Source of the DNA: Candidatus Aerophobota bacterium
GTDB lineage: Bacteria > Aerophobota > Aerophobia > Aerophobales > JAGGXI01
Length of the DNA stretch: 27,917 bases
Reading direction: 5' to 3'
NCBI GenBank assembly: GCA_021163155.1
Contig: JAGGXI010000067.1
Span: 1-27,917 of the forward strand
Below, one piece after another: positions 7,764 to 15,242 of the stretch. The number at the start of each line of letters is the position of its first letter. The stretch's first letter is position 1. A program made the translations under genes and the position numbers. Below the pieces are notes generated by a model. That model was not told where the DNA came from and did not search any database. It saw only the letters and a list, made by a program, of their open reading frames with translations.

Positions 7764-8795
7764 CTAGTTCTGCTTTTTCATAACTACTCCCTCATTCATT
7801 AGAAATCCAGGGGGAATAGAAGTAAAATCTGTAAGAATACAATCTTTTAATTTTGCTTCTTTACCTATTAATATATCATTCCAGAGAATGCATCTATCTA
7901 AAGAGGCTCCCTTTCTAATAGTAACCCTATCCCCTAATACAGTAAATTTTCTTATTTTTGCTCCTTTTTCTATACAACAATTATTTCCTATAACTACAGG
8001 GGGTTCTATTATAGAGTAAGGAGAAATCTCATTATTTTCCCCTAACCATAATCCTTCTCTATCCTCTTTTCCTTTAATTTCTATCCCTGTTTTCCCTTTA
8101 AGAATATCTATCTGTACTCTTCTATAATCTTCTAAATTCCCCATATCAATCCAATAATCATTCATAAGATAACCATAAACTCTTTTTTTCTCTTTCACTA
8201 AAAAAGGAAGAAGTTGACGTCCAAAATCATATTCTTTATTCGGAGGAATATAAGAAAGAACCTCGGGTTCAAAGATATAAATACCTGTATTTACCGTATT
8301 AGAAAAGACATCACCCCAACCTGGCTTCTCTATAAATTGAGTAATTCGATTTTCTTTATCACGTAAAGCAATTCCATATTTAAACTTCTCTTCCTTCTTT
8401 TTTAATACCACTGTAGCTATAGCTTTTTTCTGTTTATGGAATTTTAGCACTTTATTGAGATCAAGATTGGTTATTCCATCAACGCTTAAGACAAAAAAAG
8501 TTTCTTTAAAGCAGCTCTCCACTTTCTTAACTCCTCCTGCCGTTCCAAGGAGATGCTTTTCCTTTGAATATTTAATTTGCAAACCAAATTTATCCTTCTC
8601 ATCTAAACACTTTTTTATTTCTTCTATCTTATAATAAAGATTAATTACTACCTTATTTATCCCATATTTTTTTAATAATTTTAAGGGATAAGATATAGAA
8701 GGCTTATTTATAACAGGAATTATAGATTTGGGAATTTTATAGGTAAGCGGCCTTAATCGCGTTCCTAATCCAGCTGCTAACAGCATAGCTTCCAA
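7764..8795 (-). CDS. Sugar nucleotidyltransferase with left-handed beta-helix C-terminus
   Basis: 343 residues. The N-terminal nucleotidyltransferase fold begins with the signature LLAAGLGTRLRPLT (5-18), followed by a KPMI-like IPVINKPSISYPL segment, a GTAGG motif and EKP. It resembles mannose-1-phosphate guanylyltransferase or glucose-1-phosphate nucleotidyltransferases; the sugar and base cannot be decided from sequence. The usual NGD metal site reads SVD, keeping the Asp. From about residue 250 hexapeptide-like repeats (PPVVIGNNCCIEKGAKI and following) form a beta-helix. The start is TTG at 8795, 6 bases after AAGGAG; a later in-frame ATG at 8786 is too far from it. Last gene of the leftward hpf-ptsN cluster. 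Confidence 0.85.
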   Translation of the reverse strand: MEAMLLAAGLGTRLRPLTYKIPKSIIPVINKPSISYPLKLLKKYGINKVVINLYYKIEEIKKCLDEKDKFGLQIKYSKEKHLLGTAGGVKKVESCFKETFFVLSVDGITNLDLNKVLKFHKQKKAIATVVLKKKEEKFKYGIALRDKENRITQFIEKPGWGDVFSNTVNTGIYIFEPEVLSYIPPNKEYDFGRQLLPFLVKEKKRVYGYLMNDYWIDMGNLEDYRRVQIDILKGKTGIEIKGKEDREGLWLGENNEISPYSIIEPPVVIGNNCCIEKGAKIRKFTVLGDRVTIRKGASLDRCILWNDILIGKEAKLKDCILTDFTSIPPGFLMNEGVVMKKQN

Positions 8796-8835
8796 TTCGG
8801 GCTCCTTACTTTAATGTAAAGTGAATGGATAGACT

Positions 8836-9291
8836 TTAACTCTCTTCTTTTTTAATGATCTCCTCAATTTCCTCTATTGTTTTTGCCTCTTTTAAGGATT
8901 GACGAGCTCTCTTTCGCCTTAAAAAGCGAGAGATAGTGGCTAAGGCTTTCAAATAATCTCCAGACGCATTTTGAGGAGCGCCTAACATAAAGAATAAATA
9001 TACAGGTTCTTTGTCTAAAGCATCAAAATCTATTCCTTTTTTAGATATACCAAATGCCCCTACTAATGATTTAATTCCTAAAGAACGAGCATGAGGGATA
9101 GCTATATTATATCCAATCCCTGTGCTTCCTAAATCTTCTCTCTCACGAATTGCTTTTAGGAAATCTTCTCTATTACTGATTTTACCTGTCTTTTCTAATA
9201 AATCGGTTAATTCTTCCAGTACTTCCTCTTTTGTCCGTGATTCCAATTCTGGCTTAATTGCCTTTTTATCTAAAAAACTCTTTATCTGCAT
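8836..9291 (-). CDS. PTS EIIA-type protein (PtsN/fructose-mannitol family)
   Basis: 151 residues, typical length for a single EIIA domain of the fructose-mannitol class. The phosphorylation site is H67 in IAIPHAR, preceded by a REDLGSTGIG stretch; both are family hallmarks. The central PVYLFFMLGAP strand and the ISRFLRR helix also match. No EIIB, EIIC, HPr or EI gene is in this window, so a regulatory PtsN-like role is more likely than sugar transport, but phosphorylation needs partners elsewhere. It sits directly downstream of hpf, as in the classical rpoN-hpf-ptsN arrangement, though no rpoN is seen. Confidence 0.88.
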   Translation of the reverse strand: MQIKSFLDKKAIKPELESRTKEEVLEELTDLLEKTGKISNREDFLKAIREREDLGSTGIGYNIAIPHARSLGIKSLVGAFGISKKGIDFDALDKEPVYLFFMLGAPQNASGDYLKALATISRFLRRKRARQSLKEAKTIEEIEEIIKKEES

Positions 9292-9318
9292 TTTATCCTC
9301 CCTGGAGATTATTTTTAA

Positions 9319-9852
9319 TTATATCTTTGGTTCTATTAATTCAAAGCTTTTATCTTCTTTTTTGAGAATTATATTAATTTGGTTGGTACTCTTATTTAAA
9401 AAAAAGAGAAATTTATCATCTGATTCACTTAATTCTTTAATTGCTTCTTCTATGTTTATAGCGTTAGATATCCTCTTGACAGTATGAATTATTTTAGGCT
9501 GAACCTTATTTGAAGATGGTTCAGATATATTTAAAATTTCTCTTTTTCTCCATATATTGATACGTTTAGGAGACTTCATTTTCTCTTTATGCTTTCTTGC
9601 CTGTTTTATTACTTTGTTTGCAGCTTCTCTTATAGAAGTATATAAATCTCGGCCCACTCCCTCTCCATAAATTCTTATCCCTTTAGCAGCAACATTTGCT
9701 TGGACTATATACCTTCCTTCCTTCTCCTTTAATATTACACGAGTAGAAGGTTCCTTTGAAAAATATTTGTTTAATTTCTTAAGCTTTTTACGAATATATT
9801 TATCAATTTCCTCAGTTAAATCAATATTAATTCCACTTATTTCAATTTCCAT
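9319..9852 (-). CDS. hpf: Ribosome hibernation promoting factor, long form
   Basis: 177 residues. The N-terminal ~95 residues form the S30AE/YfiA fold that binds the 30S decoding centre. The C-terminal ~57 residues (IIHTVKRISNAINIEEAIKE onward, ending ...FELIEPKI) are the dimerisation domain that in long HPFs joins two 70S ribosomes into 100S particles. The linker of about 25 residues is basic. The C-terminal domain is well conserved in pattern (EEAI, FLFFLN, INIILKK), though the usual motif begins VR.K rather than HTVK. A promoter with a perfect TTGACA lies 54-81 bases upstream. It is the first gene of the hpf, ptsN-like, nucleotidyltransferase cluster. Confidence 0.92.
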   Translation of the reverse strand: MEIEISGINIDLTEEIDKYIRKKLKKLNKYFSKEPSTRVILKEKEGRYIVQANVAAKGIRIYGEGVGRDLYTSIREAANKVIKQARKHKEKMKSPKRINIWRKREILNISEPSSNKVQPKIIHTVKRISNAINIEEAIKELSESDDKFLFFLNKSTNQINIILKKEDKSFELIEPKI

Positions 9853-9905
9853 TACTCTATTTTCTCCTACTTTTTTGTTTTTTGTTACTATTTTTCAATA
9901 ACCTA

Positions 9906-9933
9906 ATATTAATATAGAAAATATCTTTGTCAA
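9906..9933 (-). promoter_or_regulatory. Promoter of the hpf cluster
   Basis: On the minus strand: TTGACA (9933-9928), a 16-base spacer, then TAATAT (9911-9906). The -35 is perfect; the -10 matches 4 of 6. A copy of repeat B ends 10 bases upstream of the -35. Confidence 0.6.
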
Positions 9934-9942
9934 CCGACTTAA

Positions 9943-10014
9943 GAGAATGCCTCTAAAAAACCTTCAGAGGCCTCTAATCTGTGTAATCTCAATTTTTATC
10001 TGCGAAATCTCTTT
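9943..10014 (-). repeat. Repeat B, copy 1 (upstream of hpf promoter)
   Basis: Read on the minus strand it contains AGAGATTTCGCAGATAAAAA, then GAGATTACACAGATTAGAGG, then a CCTCT..AGAGG stem-loop. Copies occur at 10962-11034 and 23885-23954. Confidence 0.85.
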
Positions 10015-10017
10015 TAG

Positions 10018-10045
10018 GTAGGGAACGGTTGCGACCGCTCCCTAC
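10018..10045. repeat. Strong REP-like palindrome
   Basis: GTAGGGA (10018-10024) and CGGT (10026-10029) pair with ACCG (10034-10037) and TCCCTAC (10039-10045) around a 4-base loop with one mismatch. No T tract follows on either strand, so I read it as a REP-type palindrome, although it could slow transcription leaving comF. Confidence 0.7.
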
Positions 10046-10107
10046 AGCAAGCAATATATCAATATATATAGAAGAACTTTCATAAGCTCTTAAAAAACGT
10101 TTATACT

Positions 10108-10818
10108 TTAGATAGCCCGAGCTAAGACGAAAACATAAATCTCTTTCGGTCTTGCTTTTATAATCGTTTTAGATGCTTCTTTAACAGTTGTTCCTGTGGT
10201 ATAAACATCGTCAACTAAAAGAATATTTTTTCCTCGAAGTTCCTCTTCATTTTTAAGTCTAAATGCCCCTTTCATATTCTTTATTCGTTCCTTTCTGTTT
10301 AAAGCAATTTGACTCGGGGTTGGTTTAATTCTCTCAAGATTATTATTGACTAATTTAATATGGAGATATTTAGCTATAATTAAAGCCAAAAGTTCTGACT
10401 GGTTAAATCCTCTCTGTTTTAGTCTTTTTTTATGTAAGGGTATGGGAATTATTAAATCGGAGGAAAGAAAGGTAAGGCTATTAAAATAAATTTTTATCAC
10501 TTTTTCTATTCCTCGTAATACCCCTTTTTTAGCATTATACTTAAGAAGATGTATAGCTTTCCTCATTACTCCCTCATATAAAGTAGGAGCAAAAAGCCTA
10601 TTAAAACAGGGAGGGTTTTTTTGACATTCCTGGCATAGAGGGGAAGAAACTCCCTGGAAAGTTCTTAACGAAGGGAAAGGTTTGCTACACTTAAAACAAT
10701 AAGGCTCTTTTAACCACTTTACCTTATTCCAACAATCCCCACAGATGAAACTTCGGTTTAAGGGTTCTAAAGGATTTCCGCATATTTTACAATCAGCAGG
10801 GAAGAAAAGAGAAGTCAA
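10108..10818 (-). CDS. comF: ComF family phosphoribosyltransferase-like protein
   Basis: 236 residues from the TTG at 10818. The N-terminal zinc fingers have paired cysteines C10/C13, C26/C29, C41/C44 and C62/C65. The C-terminal phosphoribosyltransferase fold has IPIPLHKKRLKQRGFNQSE and the PRPP loop LLVDDVYTTGTT. ComF proteins are linked to DNA uptake in competent bacteria and are widespread also in bacteria not known to be competent. Start choice is a problem: the TTG at 10818 has only one base between it and AAAGGG. A strong AAAGGAG (10859-10853) stands 7 bases before an in-frame ATA at 10845, which would add nine residues ((M)RIETIVKG before the TTG-encoded residue) typical of the family's N-terminus. 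Confidence 0.9.
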   Translation of the reverse strand: MTSLFFPADCKICGNPLEPLNRSFICGDCWNKVKWLKEPYCFKCSKPFPSLRTFQGVSSPLCQECQKNPPCFNRLFAPTLYEGVMRKAIHLLKYNAKKGVLRGIEKVIKIYFNSLTFLSSDLIIPIPLHKKRLKQRGFNQSELLALIIAKYLHIKLVNNNLERIKPTPSQIALNRKERIKNMKGAFRLKNEEELRGKNILLVDDVYTTGTTVKEASKTIIKARPKEIYVFVLARAI

Positions 10819-10901
10819 ACCCTTTACGATAGTTTCAATTCTTATTTTTTAACTCCTTTAAGAGGTTATTAATGCTAAATCAATAATACAAATTCATTAC
10901 A

Positions 10902-10929
10902 ACCATATCATAAGAGACTCCTCTGTCAA
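10902..10929 (-). promoter_or_regulatory. Promoter of comF
   Basis: On the minus strand: perfect TTGACA (10929-10924), a 16-base spacer, then TATGGT (10907-10902). Predicted transcription starts about 35 bases before the AAAGGAG sequence. Confidence 0.6.
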
Positions 10930-10961
10930 TGAAATTTGGTTGAGATTCCTGAAAAAGCCAG

Positions 10962-11034
10962 AAATCTCTGATTTCACAGATAAAAATTGAGATTACACAG
11001 ATTAGAGGATTCCGGAAGTTTTTCAAAAGTCTCT
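10962..11034 (+). repeat. Repeat B, copy 2 (between divergent promoters)
   Basis: Contains TTTCACAGATAAAAATTGAG, then ATTACACAGATTAGAGGA, then a degenerate AGTTTTTCAAAAGTCTCT end. It fills the space between the leftward comF promoter and the rightward promoter at 11038. An imperfect GAGATTCCTG/CAGAAATCTC hairpin lies at its left edge (about 10942-10970). Confidence 0.8.
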
Positions 11035-11037
11035 CGG

Positions 11038-11067
11038 TTGACAAAAAATTTTGATGGAGTATATATT
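11038..11067 (+). promoter_or_regulatory. Promoter of the cobalamin operon leader
   Basis: TTGACA at 11038-11043, an 18-base spacer, then TATATT at 11062-11067. Predicted start is near 11074. The transcript would begin with a stem-loop (GTAAAT 11080-11085 pairing with ATTTAC 11114-11119, enclosing CAGGG/CCCTG at 11089-11102), run about 280 bases to the cobalamin riboswitch, then to btuF. A closer promoter is not evident. Confidence 0.6.
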
Positions 11068-11142
11068 ATTTATAAATTGGTAAATACTCAGGGAACACCC
11101 TGCTCAGAAGGAAATTTACAGTCGAGTTTGATCGATAAGGGA

Positions 11143-11236
11143 GGGTAGCCACAACCTTTAGCCCGCTAAATAGCAGTAACATCTAATGAGGATTAGGTTG
11201 CGCAGAAGAGACGCAGGCTCTGAGCCTCGCAGCTAC
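11143..11236 (+). repeat. Repeat C, copy 1, with Rep-A palindrome variant
   Basis: Contains a GGTAGCC..AACCTTTA.CCCGCTAAAT stretch, then GCAGTAACATCTAATGAGGA and TTAGGTTGCGC. It ends in the palindrome GCAGGCTCTGAGCCTCGC followed by AGCTACCA. Relatives are at 23955-24080 and, inverted, 27188-27250. Confidence 0.75.
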
Positions 11237-11355
11237 CAATTTTACCCTTTATCTTCCCTCTGCGTAGGAGAAATATTACCTTTGGGACGTAGTTCACTGA
11301 ATATTTACATAAATTGTTTTAAATCATTTTTGGTTTTTTAAGGTTAAAGGTTTGA

Positions 11356-11600
11356 TATATATAAGTGCTTGTAAGAGTTAAAGGGAAGAGGGTGAGGAGC
11401 CCTCACGGCCGCGCCGCTGTAACCGGTACGAAATCCAGATAAACCACTGCATAGCAATCAAGATTCTTGAGGAGACGATGCTTTGCATCTCCCTCTATAA
11501 AAAGCTGAAAAATTAAAAAATGATTGCTTGCGGGAAGGGTAGAAAGTAGGAAAACCCCTATAAGGGAAAAGCCGGGAGTCAGAAAACCTGCTTATATATA
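11356..11600 (+). promoter_or_regulatory. Cobalamin (adenosylcobalamin) riboswitch
   Basis: The closing stem P1 is a perfect 10-bp match between TATATATAAG (11356-11365) and CTTATATATA (11591-11600). Inside are the conserved class features: the TTAAAGGGAAG..GGTGAGGAGCC block at about 11378-11404, the CCGCTGTAACCGG segment at about 11414-11427, and the B12 box GAGTCAGAAAACCTGC at 11576-11591. It is followed by an intrinsic terminator and then a cobalamin transport and assembly operon, as expected for an OFF switch that stops expression when cobalamin is plentiful. Confidence 0.93.
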
Positions 11601-11660
11601 CTTACCCCCTTCTTCGCGAGATGAGAGGTTGTGGGTTTTTATCGTAGTCCAAAAGAAAAG

Positions 11661-11700
11661 AAAAACCCCGTTTTTCAAAAGAAGAAGAGCGGGGTTTTTT
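11661..11700 (+). terminator. Intrinsic terminator of the riboswitch expression platform
   Basis: AAAAACCCCG (11661-11670) pairs with CGGGGTTTTTT (11690-11700), leaving a U tract before btuF. The upstream GGGTTTTT at 11633-11640 is complementary to AAAAACCC at 11661-11668 and can act as antiterminator. Confidence 0.88.
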
Positions 11701-11732
11701 GTTTAAAAAATAATAAAATTAAGGATATTTAT

Positions 11733-12665
11733 ATGAAAATCAATTATCGACTAATTAGTGTATTAGCGGCTATCTTTATCTTGATTAGTTACAAACCGAT
11801 TCTTTCACTGGAGAGGAATCCACTAAAAGCAGAGACAATAACTATAACTGATGACTGGGGTAAAGAAGTGATAATTAAAAAGTATCCCCAAAGAATCGTC
11901 TCCCTATCGCCCAGTAATACAGAAATTCTTTTTGCTCTTGGCCTGAGGGATAAGATAATAGGAGTCACTGATTATTGTGATTATCCTCCTCAGGCAAAAA
12001 AAGTAGATAAAATAGGAAGTTACTCTGCCCCTAATATTGAAAAAATCGTGGCTAAAGAGCCAGATTTAGTATTAGCATCTTTTGGAAATAAAGAAGAAAG
12101 TATCACCACTTTAAAAAAGCTTGGGCTAATTGTAGTAGGCTTAAATCCTAAAAATATTGAGGACATCTTAAAAGATATTCAATTAGTGGGGAAAGTAACT
12201 GGCCGAGAAGAAGAAGCGAAGAAAATAATCTCATCTATGAAAAAAAGAGTGGAGGAGGTAAAAAGTAGAAACGTAAAGGTTTCTCCTCAAGAAAAAGTAA
12301 AGGTTCTTTATTTAGTATGGTATCCTGAGCTTTGGGCAGCAGGTAAAGGAACATATCCCAATGAGTTAATAAGGATAGCTGGAGGTAAAAATATTGTTGG
12401 TGATATAGAAGGTTGGAAGATAATAAGTAAAGAAACAGTAATTGCTCGTGACCCTAATGTAATTATTTGTTCCGGAATGGGTGGAAAATCGGCAGATATT
12501 AGGAAAAAGATAATGAAGGACACTGAATTGCAAAAAATAAACGCTGTTAAAGATAACCGTGTGTATGCTATTATCGATGCAGATATAATTGAACTTCCTG
12601 GACCAAGAATAGTGGAAGGATTAGAGAAAATAGAGGAGTGTCTTCATCAATATGACAAACATTAA
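11733..12665 (+). CDS. btuF: Cobalamin/corrinoid ABC transporter substrate-binding protein (BtuF-like)
   Basis: 310 residues. The signal peptide has a hydrophobic core at about residues 7-20 and no lipobox cysteine, so a soluble periplasmic protein is likely. The mature part is a class III binding-protein fold: RIVSLSPSNTEILFALGL (54-71), the GVTDYCDYPP motif (77-86), an IGSY..PN.E.I..LEPDLV-like stretch and a long bridging helix. It captures corrinoid and delivers it to BtuCD. The start is the ATG at 11733, 7 bases after AAGGA (11721-11725); the frame is open further upstream through the terminator but that is not coding. The 3' end overlaps cobD by 14 bases. Iron-siderophore binders look similar; the riboswitch and neighbours decide for corrinoid. 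Confidence 0.9.
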   Translation: MKINYRLISVLAAIFILISYKPILSLERNPLKAETITITDDWGKEVIIKKYPQRIVSLSPSNTEILFALGLRDKIIGVTDYCDYPPQAKKVDKIGSYSAPNIEKIVAKEPDLVLASFGNKEESITTLKKLGLIVVGLNPKNIEDILKDIQLVGKVTGREEEAKKIISSMKKRVEEVKSRNVKVSPQEKVKVLYLVWYPELWAAGKGTYPNELIRIAGGKNIVGDIEGWKIISKETVIARDPNVIICSGMGGKSADIRKKIMKDTELQKINAVKDNRVYAIIDADIIELPGPRIVEGLEKIEECLHQYDKH

Positions 12666-13728
12666 TTACTCTCATGGAGGAAATATTAGAGAGGTTGCTC
12701 AAAAGTACGGTTTTTCATCGGAAGAGATAATCGATTTCAGTGCTAATATGAATCCCTGGGCAAATTATTTTAAAATAGAGGAACTAATAAAGGATAATTT
12801 AAGGGAAATATTCTGGTATCCAGACCCTTATTGCAAAAAGTTAACTAAACAAATTAGTAAATATTTAGAAGTTGAAGAGGAGAACATTCTTGTAGGAAAT
12901 GGAGCAACAGAGTTGATATATTTAGCGGCCCGTGCTTTCCTGCCTAAGAGAGATTTAGTTATTATTCCCACTTTTTCTGAATACGAGCGGGCATTAAGAG
13001 TAGTTGGTGGAGACCCAAAATTTTTAACTTTGAAAGAAGAGGAAGATTTTTCCATTGATATCCAAAAAATAATTAAGGCTGCAGAAAGAGTAAAGGCCAT
13101 TTTTCTCTGCAACCCCAACAACCCTACAGGAACCATCTTATTTAGAGAGGAGATTCTTAAGTTAAAAGAGGCTACTACAGAAAAAGGAATAACCCTTATT
13201 CTGGATGAAAGTTTCCTTGATTTCATCTATTACCACGAGACTCTGGTAAAAGAAGCGGCAAAAGATAATCACCTTTTAGTTTTAAAATCTTTTACTAAGT
13301 TTTTTGCTATTGCTGGTTTAAGATTGGGTTATGTAGCAGGAAGCAGAGATTCGATTATTCAACTTAATAGGCTAAAAGAACCCTGGACAGTCAACTCATT
13401 AGCTCAAATTGTTGGCATCCATCTTTTAAAGAATCCTCAACTTATAGAAAAAGTTCGAGGAATCATCAGCAAAGAAAGTAAGTTTTTATTTGATAAACTT
13501 TCTCAAATTAAAGGACTAAAACCCTATCCCCCAGCAGCTAATTTTATTCTTATTAAAATAAAAGGAGGAATTTCCTCATCTCTTCTCCAGGATGCTTTAG
13601 CTAAAAAAGGTATTCTTATTCGAGATTGCAGTAATTTTCGGGGACTTTCAAATAAGTTTATCAGGGTAGCTGTAAAACGCCGAGAGGAAAACTTAAGGCT
13701 GATTAAAAATCTTAAAGGATTGCTATAA
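12652..13728 (+). CDS. cobD: L-threonine-O-3-phosphate decarboxylase (CobD-type, PLP enzyme)
   Basis: 358 residues, fold type I PLP enzyme. In cobalamin assembly this enzyme makes (R)-1-amino-2-propanol phosphate from threonine phosphate for attachment to cobyric acid. The N-terminal HGGN (8-11) and DFSANMNP (28-35) motifs are typical of CobD rather than of histidinol-phosphate aminotransferase. PLP residues visible are NPNNPTG (154-160), D185 in LDESF, and the Schiff-base lysine K216 in SFTKFF, followed by GLRLGY. The start overlaps btuF and the stop lies 3 bases before cobQ, so translation is coupled. The partner CbiB is not in this window. Confidence 0.88.
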   Translation: MTNINYSHGGNIREVAQKYGFSSEEIIDFSANMNPWANYFKIEELIKDNLREIFWYPDPYCKKLTKQISKYLEVEEENILVGNGATELIYLAARAFLPKRDLVIIPTFSEYERALRVVGGDPKFLTLKEEEDFSIDIQKIIKAAERVKAIFLCNPNNPTGTILFREEILKLKEATTEKGITLILDESFLDFIYYHETLVKEAAKDNHLLVLKSFTKFFAIAGLRLGYVAGSRDSIIQLNRLKEPWTVNSLAQIVGIHLLKNPQLIEKVRGIISKESKFLFDKLSQIKGLKPYPPAANFILIKIKGGISSSLLQDALAKKGILIRDCSNFRGLSNKFIRVAVKRREENLRLIKNLKGLL

Positions 13729-13731
13729 AAA

Positions 13732-15237
13732 ATGATTGCAAAATCTATAATGATTCAAGGAACAGGTTCTGGAGTAGGTAAAAGCGTCTTGGTAACTGCT
13801 TTATGCAGAATTCTTAAGAGGGATGGCTATCGGGTGGCTCCCTTTAAAGCTCAAAATATGGCTCTTAATTCCTATGTCACTATTAAAGGAGAAGAGATGG
13901 GAAGAGCTCAAGTAGTCCAGGCGGAAGCTGCAAAATTAGAGCCTGAAGTGGAAATGAATCCTATATTAATTAAACCTACCGCTGATACTAAAGCCCAGGC
14001 TATTGTCCTTGGAAAACCGATGGGTAATTTTGAAGTTATGGAATATTATAGATTTAAATCAAACTTCTTGAAGGTAATAAAAGAATCTTATCAGAAGTTA
14101 GCAAAAAAGTTTGAGATTATAGTTATTGAAGGAGCGGGAAGCCCTGCAGAGATAAATTTAATGGAAAGGGATATTGTAAATATGAGAGTTGCCCGGATGA
14201 CTAAAAGCCCTGTAATATTAGTAGGGGATATAGATAAGGGAGGAGTTTTTGCCTGGATATGGGGAACCATTGATTTGCTCCCTCTCGAAGATAAGAAAAA
14301 AATAAAGGGAGTTATTATTAATAAGTTTAGAGGGGATAGAAAAATACTTGAGCCAGGATTAAAATTATTAGAAAAAAAGATCCATTCTCCAGTGCTTGGG
14401 GTTATCCCTTGTTTTAAAGACATAAGAATTCAAGAGGAGGACTCTTTATCTCTAAAATATAGAAATTTCTCTAAAAAAGGCGAAATTAAAGTTGAGGTGG
14501 TATACCTTCCTCACATTTCTAACTTTACTGATTTTGATTACCTAAAAGAAGAGAGAGAAGTTTCTCTTAAATTTACAGGAAGAGGAGAATCTTTAGGTGA
14601 CCCTGATGTGATAATTATTCCTGGAAGTAAGAATACTCTTGATGACCTTTTTTATTTAAGAGAAAAAGGGTATGCTAAAAAAATTATTAACTTAGCTAAA
14701 AATGGAAAAATTGTGGTGGGAATCTGTGGAGGATTCCAGATGTTGGGTGAATATATTGAGGATGCTTATCATCTAGAAAGCAATCGAAAGCTGATAGAAG
14801 GATTGAATTTACTGAATACTTATACGAAGATAGAGAAGAAAAAAATAACACATCAGATAAAAGCAATTCCCCTAAAAATTTTTGATTCTTCTCAAATCTT
14901 AACCGGCTATGAGATTCACACAGGAAGAACAAAACTTGGTAAAAACGTTAACCCTCTTTTTAAGATCATTCAACGTTCCCGTCAAGAGGTAGAAATTCTG
15001 GATGGAGCCATAAATAAAGAAAATAATGTTTTTGGTACTTACGTTCATGGAATTTTCGATAATAATAAATTCAGAAGAGAATTTATTAACTATGTTCGCA
15101 AAAGGAAAGGGTTACCTCTTTTAAAAAATAACAACAAATGTATTAATCGAGAAGAAGAGTACGAAAAATTGGCTGACCTTGTGAAGGACAACTTAAATAA
15201 GAATCTTTTCTATCAGATTTTAAAAAAAGGATTATAA
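13732..15237 (+). CDS. cobQ: Cobyric acid synthase (CobQ/CbiP)
   Basis: 501 residues, normal length. Amidates four side chains of adenosyl-cobyrinic acid a,c-diamide using glutamine and ATP. The N-terminal dethiobiotin-synthetase-like ATPase domain has the P-loop GTGSGVGKS (10-18), the KAQNMALNS stretch (39-47), IEGAGSPAEINL (132-143) and GDIDKGG (165-171). The C-terminal class I glutamine amidotransferase domain has the nucleophile C332 in GICGGFQMLG, then YEIHTGRT (393-400), and the catalytic H439 in GTYVHGIFDN. All key residues are present. It lies in the middle of the riboswitch-controlled operon. Confidence 0.96.
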   Translation: MIAKSIMIQGTGSGVGKSVLVTALCRILKRDGYRVAPFKAQNMALNSYVTIKGEEMGRAQVVQAEAAKLEPEVEMNPILIKPTADTKAQAIVLGKPMGNFEVMEYYRFKSNFLKVIKESYQKLAKKFEIIVIEGAGSPAEINLMERDIVNMRVARMTKSPVILVGDIDKGGVFAWIWGTIDLLPLEDKKKIKGVIINKFRGDRKILEPGLKLLEKKIHSPVLGVIPCFKDIRIQEEDSLSLKYRNFSKKGEIKVEVVYLPHISNFTDFDYLKEEREVSLKFTGRGESLGDPDVIIIPGSKNTLDDLFYLREKGYAKKIINLAKNGKIVVGICGGFQMLGEYIEDAYHLESNRKLIEGLNLLNTYTKIEKKKITHQIKAIPLKIFDSSQILTGYEIHTGRTKLGKNVNPLFKIIQRSRQEVEILDGAINKENNVFGTYVHGIFDNNKFRREFINYVRKRKGLPLLKNNNKCINREEEYEKLADLVKDNLNKNLFYQILKKGL

Positions 15238-15242
15238 ATCTG

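Noticed and set aside
10018-10045. Intrinsic terminator of comF
   Set aside because: The stem is strong but no U tract follows in the comF direction; kept as a REP-like palindrome.
11524-11706. 60-codon open frame upstream of btuF
   Set aside because: It lies entirely across the cobalamin riboswitch, B12 box and terminator, and has no ribosome binding site.
11631-11732. Longer btuF starting at GTG 11631
   Set aside because: This extension would translate the antiterminator and terminator hairpin; the ATG at 11733 has a good ribosome binding site and gives a proper signal peptide.
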